Assembly: GCA_007125835.1 (NCBI GenBank)
Contig: SLCJ01000264.1
Coordinates: 1-5,596, forward strand
From: Verrucomicrobiales bacterium
Lineage (GTDB): Bacteria; Verrucomicrobiota; Verrucomicrobiia; Verrucomicrobiales; SLCJ01
Direction of reading: 5' to 3'
Length of the DNA: 5,596 nt
The notes below the pieces were generated by a model. The model made no database searches and had not been told where the DNA came from. It was given only the letters and a program-made list of their open reading frames with translations. The translations under genes were made by a program, and so were the position numbers. The first letter of the stretch is position 1, and every line of letters starts with the position of its first letter. This document shows positions 4,899 to 5,596 of the stretch, piece after piece.

Positions 4899-5596
4899 GA
4901 TTAATTTGGTCCAAAATTCGTGACGTATGATGTTTGTTCCGAGAAATTGTGCGCTATGATCCGCGCGCGTATTTCCAAATCTTTGCGCAACGTCAGCAAA
5001 ACCAGAATTCAGGTTAAAGTTTTCATCAGCAGTATTCACCAACATCGTAGCCCCCAGAGCTACTGATCTAGCCTGGACGCAGTGGGAATAGATCTCGTAA
5101 ATGTCATCCATAACGCTGAGGTCACGTCGATCACCCAACGGTTGAGATGCAATGCTCCAGTAGTAACATAATTCCCCAATGAGTGCTGGGTTGTAGAATG
5201 GAAGGGGGTCAAGAGGAAGGCGAGGGAAGTTACACCAGAAGTTGTTATGCGGTGTTATTTGTGGCATCATGCCGTTATTTGGCTTTAGATCCTGGCCATG
5301 CAACCATCCACTGAGCGCACTATCAATTGGATTGTAGAAATTCACGAAGCGGGTCGCATTTGTGATATTGGAAAAATACGGCTGTCCAGTATAGGGGTTT
5401 GCTGCATAATATTCCGGTGTCTTCCACATAGGGCCCAAATTAAGAAGGGTGTTAGGCGTTCGCTCGGCTAGATTCGCATCATATGCATGGGCTGCCATCG
5501 ATGATTGGCATGCAATATAGGTATTAATAAGGCGCCCGCTTCCACTTTCCGATGCGTGGATGCGCAAGGCTTCGCTGGCGACGATGTTGCCCATGC
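4881..5596 (-). CDS. Alpha/beta hydrolase (lipase/esterase-like), C-terminal part
   Basis: The frame runs off the right edge of the window. The first complete codon is the Met of MGNIVASEALR, whose ATG (5592-5594) is internal. The preceding codon ends in GC on the minus strand, compatible with AGC (Ser), so the window is cut inside the nucleophile elbow of an (A)HSMGN-type GxSxG motif. Counting from that Met, NFYNPIDSAL (85-94) follows a predicted strand and D91 is a candidate catalytic acid; ADHSAQF (211-217) supplies a plausible catalytic His (H213). These match HSMGN-type alpha/beta hydrolases of the DUF900-like kind, which in Verrucomicrobiota often form the end of long exported proteins. 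The substrate is unknown. The region between is rich in Asn, Pro and aromatics. The gene ends at the TAA 4881-4883, 25 nt before the small membrane-protein gene, its possible operon partner. The A+T-rich composition differs from the delta-60 gene. Confidence 0.8.
   Translation of the reverse strand, partial: MGNIVASEALRIHASESGSGRLINTYIACQSSMAAHAYDANLAERTPNTLLNLGPMWKTPEYYAANPYTGQPYFSNITNATRFVNFYNPIDSALSGWLHGQDLKPNNGMMPQITPHNNFWCNFPRLPLDPLPFYNPALIGELCYYWSIASQPLGDRRDLSVMDDIYEIYSHCVQARSVALGATMLVNTADENFNLNSGFADVAQRFGNTRADHSAQFLGTNIIRHEFWTKLIEALNF

Overview
The window most likely comes from a member of the Verrucomicrobiota or a close PVC relative. This is inferred from the protein types: a long delta-60 repeat protein with a typical C-terminal tail, a GxSxG-type alpha/beta hydrolase next to a small membrane-anchored carboxypeptidase-regulatory-like protein, and a DUF4143 ATPase. 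No ribosomal RNA or other firm taxonomic marker is present.

Layout. Positions 1-2121 (plus strand) hold the 3' part of a GC-rich gene for a delta-60 / DUF5122 beta-propeller repeat protein. Eleven repeat units are visible, and eight consecutive steps are exactly 147 nt. Positions 2122-2742 hold no intact gene. This stretch is a junkyard of a weak hairpin, a degenerate copy of a repeat end (2260-2280), a pair of REP-like palindromes (2370-2475) and the C-terminal stump of an integron-type tyrosine recombinase (minus strand, 2491-2664).

Positions 2743-4120 form a compact unit. One minus-strand AAA_14/DUF4143 ATPase gene (2799-3956) is enclosed by a 22-bp terminal inverted repeat (20 of 22 matching), an exact 19-bp direct repeat on each side, and a shorter nested inverted repeat. 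This looks like a discrete mobile or formerly mobile element with no recognisable transposase. It abuts broken genes on both sides.

Positions 4121-5596 (all minus strand) are clearly richer in A+T. They hold the 3' part of an alpha/beta hydrolase gene (4881-5596), then 25 nt later a 212-residue single-pass membrane protein with a carboxypeptidase-regulatory-like domain (4217-4855). In the same frame straight after its stop is the fragment of a second, paralogous C-terminus (about 4127-4216), cut off at the right end of the ATPase element. The hydrolase and the small membrane protein may be co-transcribed. The ATPase unit looks like an independent insertion. The strongest candidate for something undescribed is the repeat-bounded ATPase unit.
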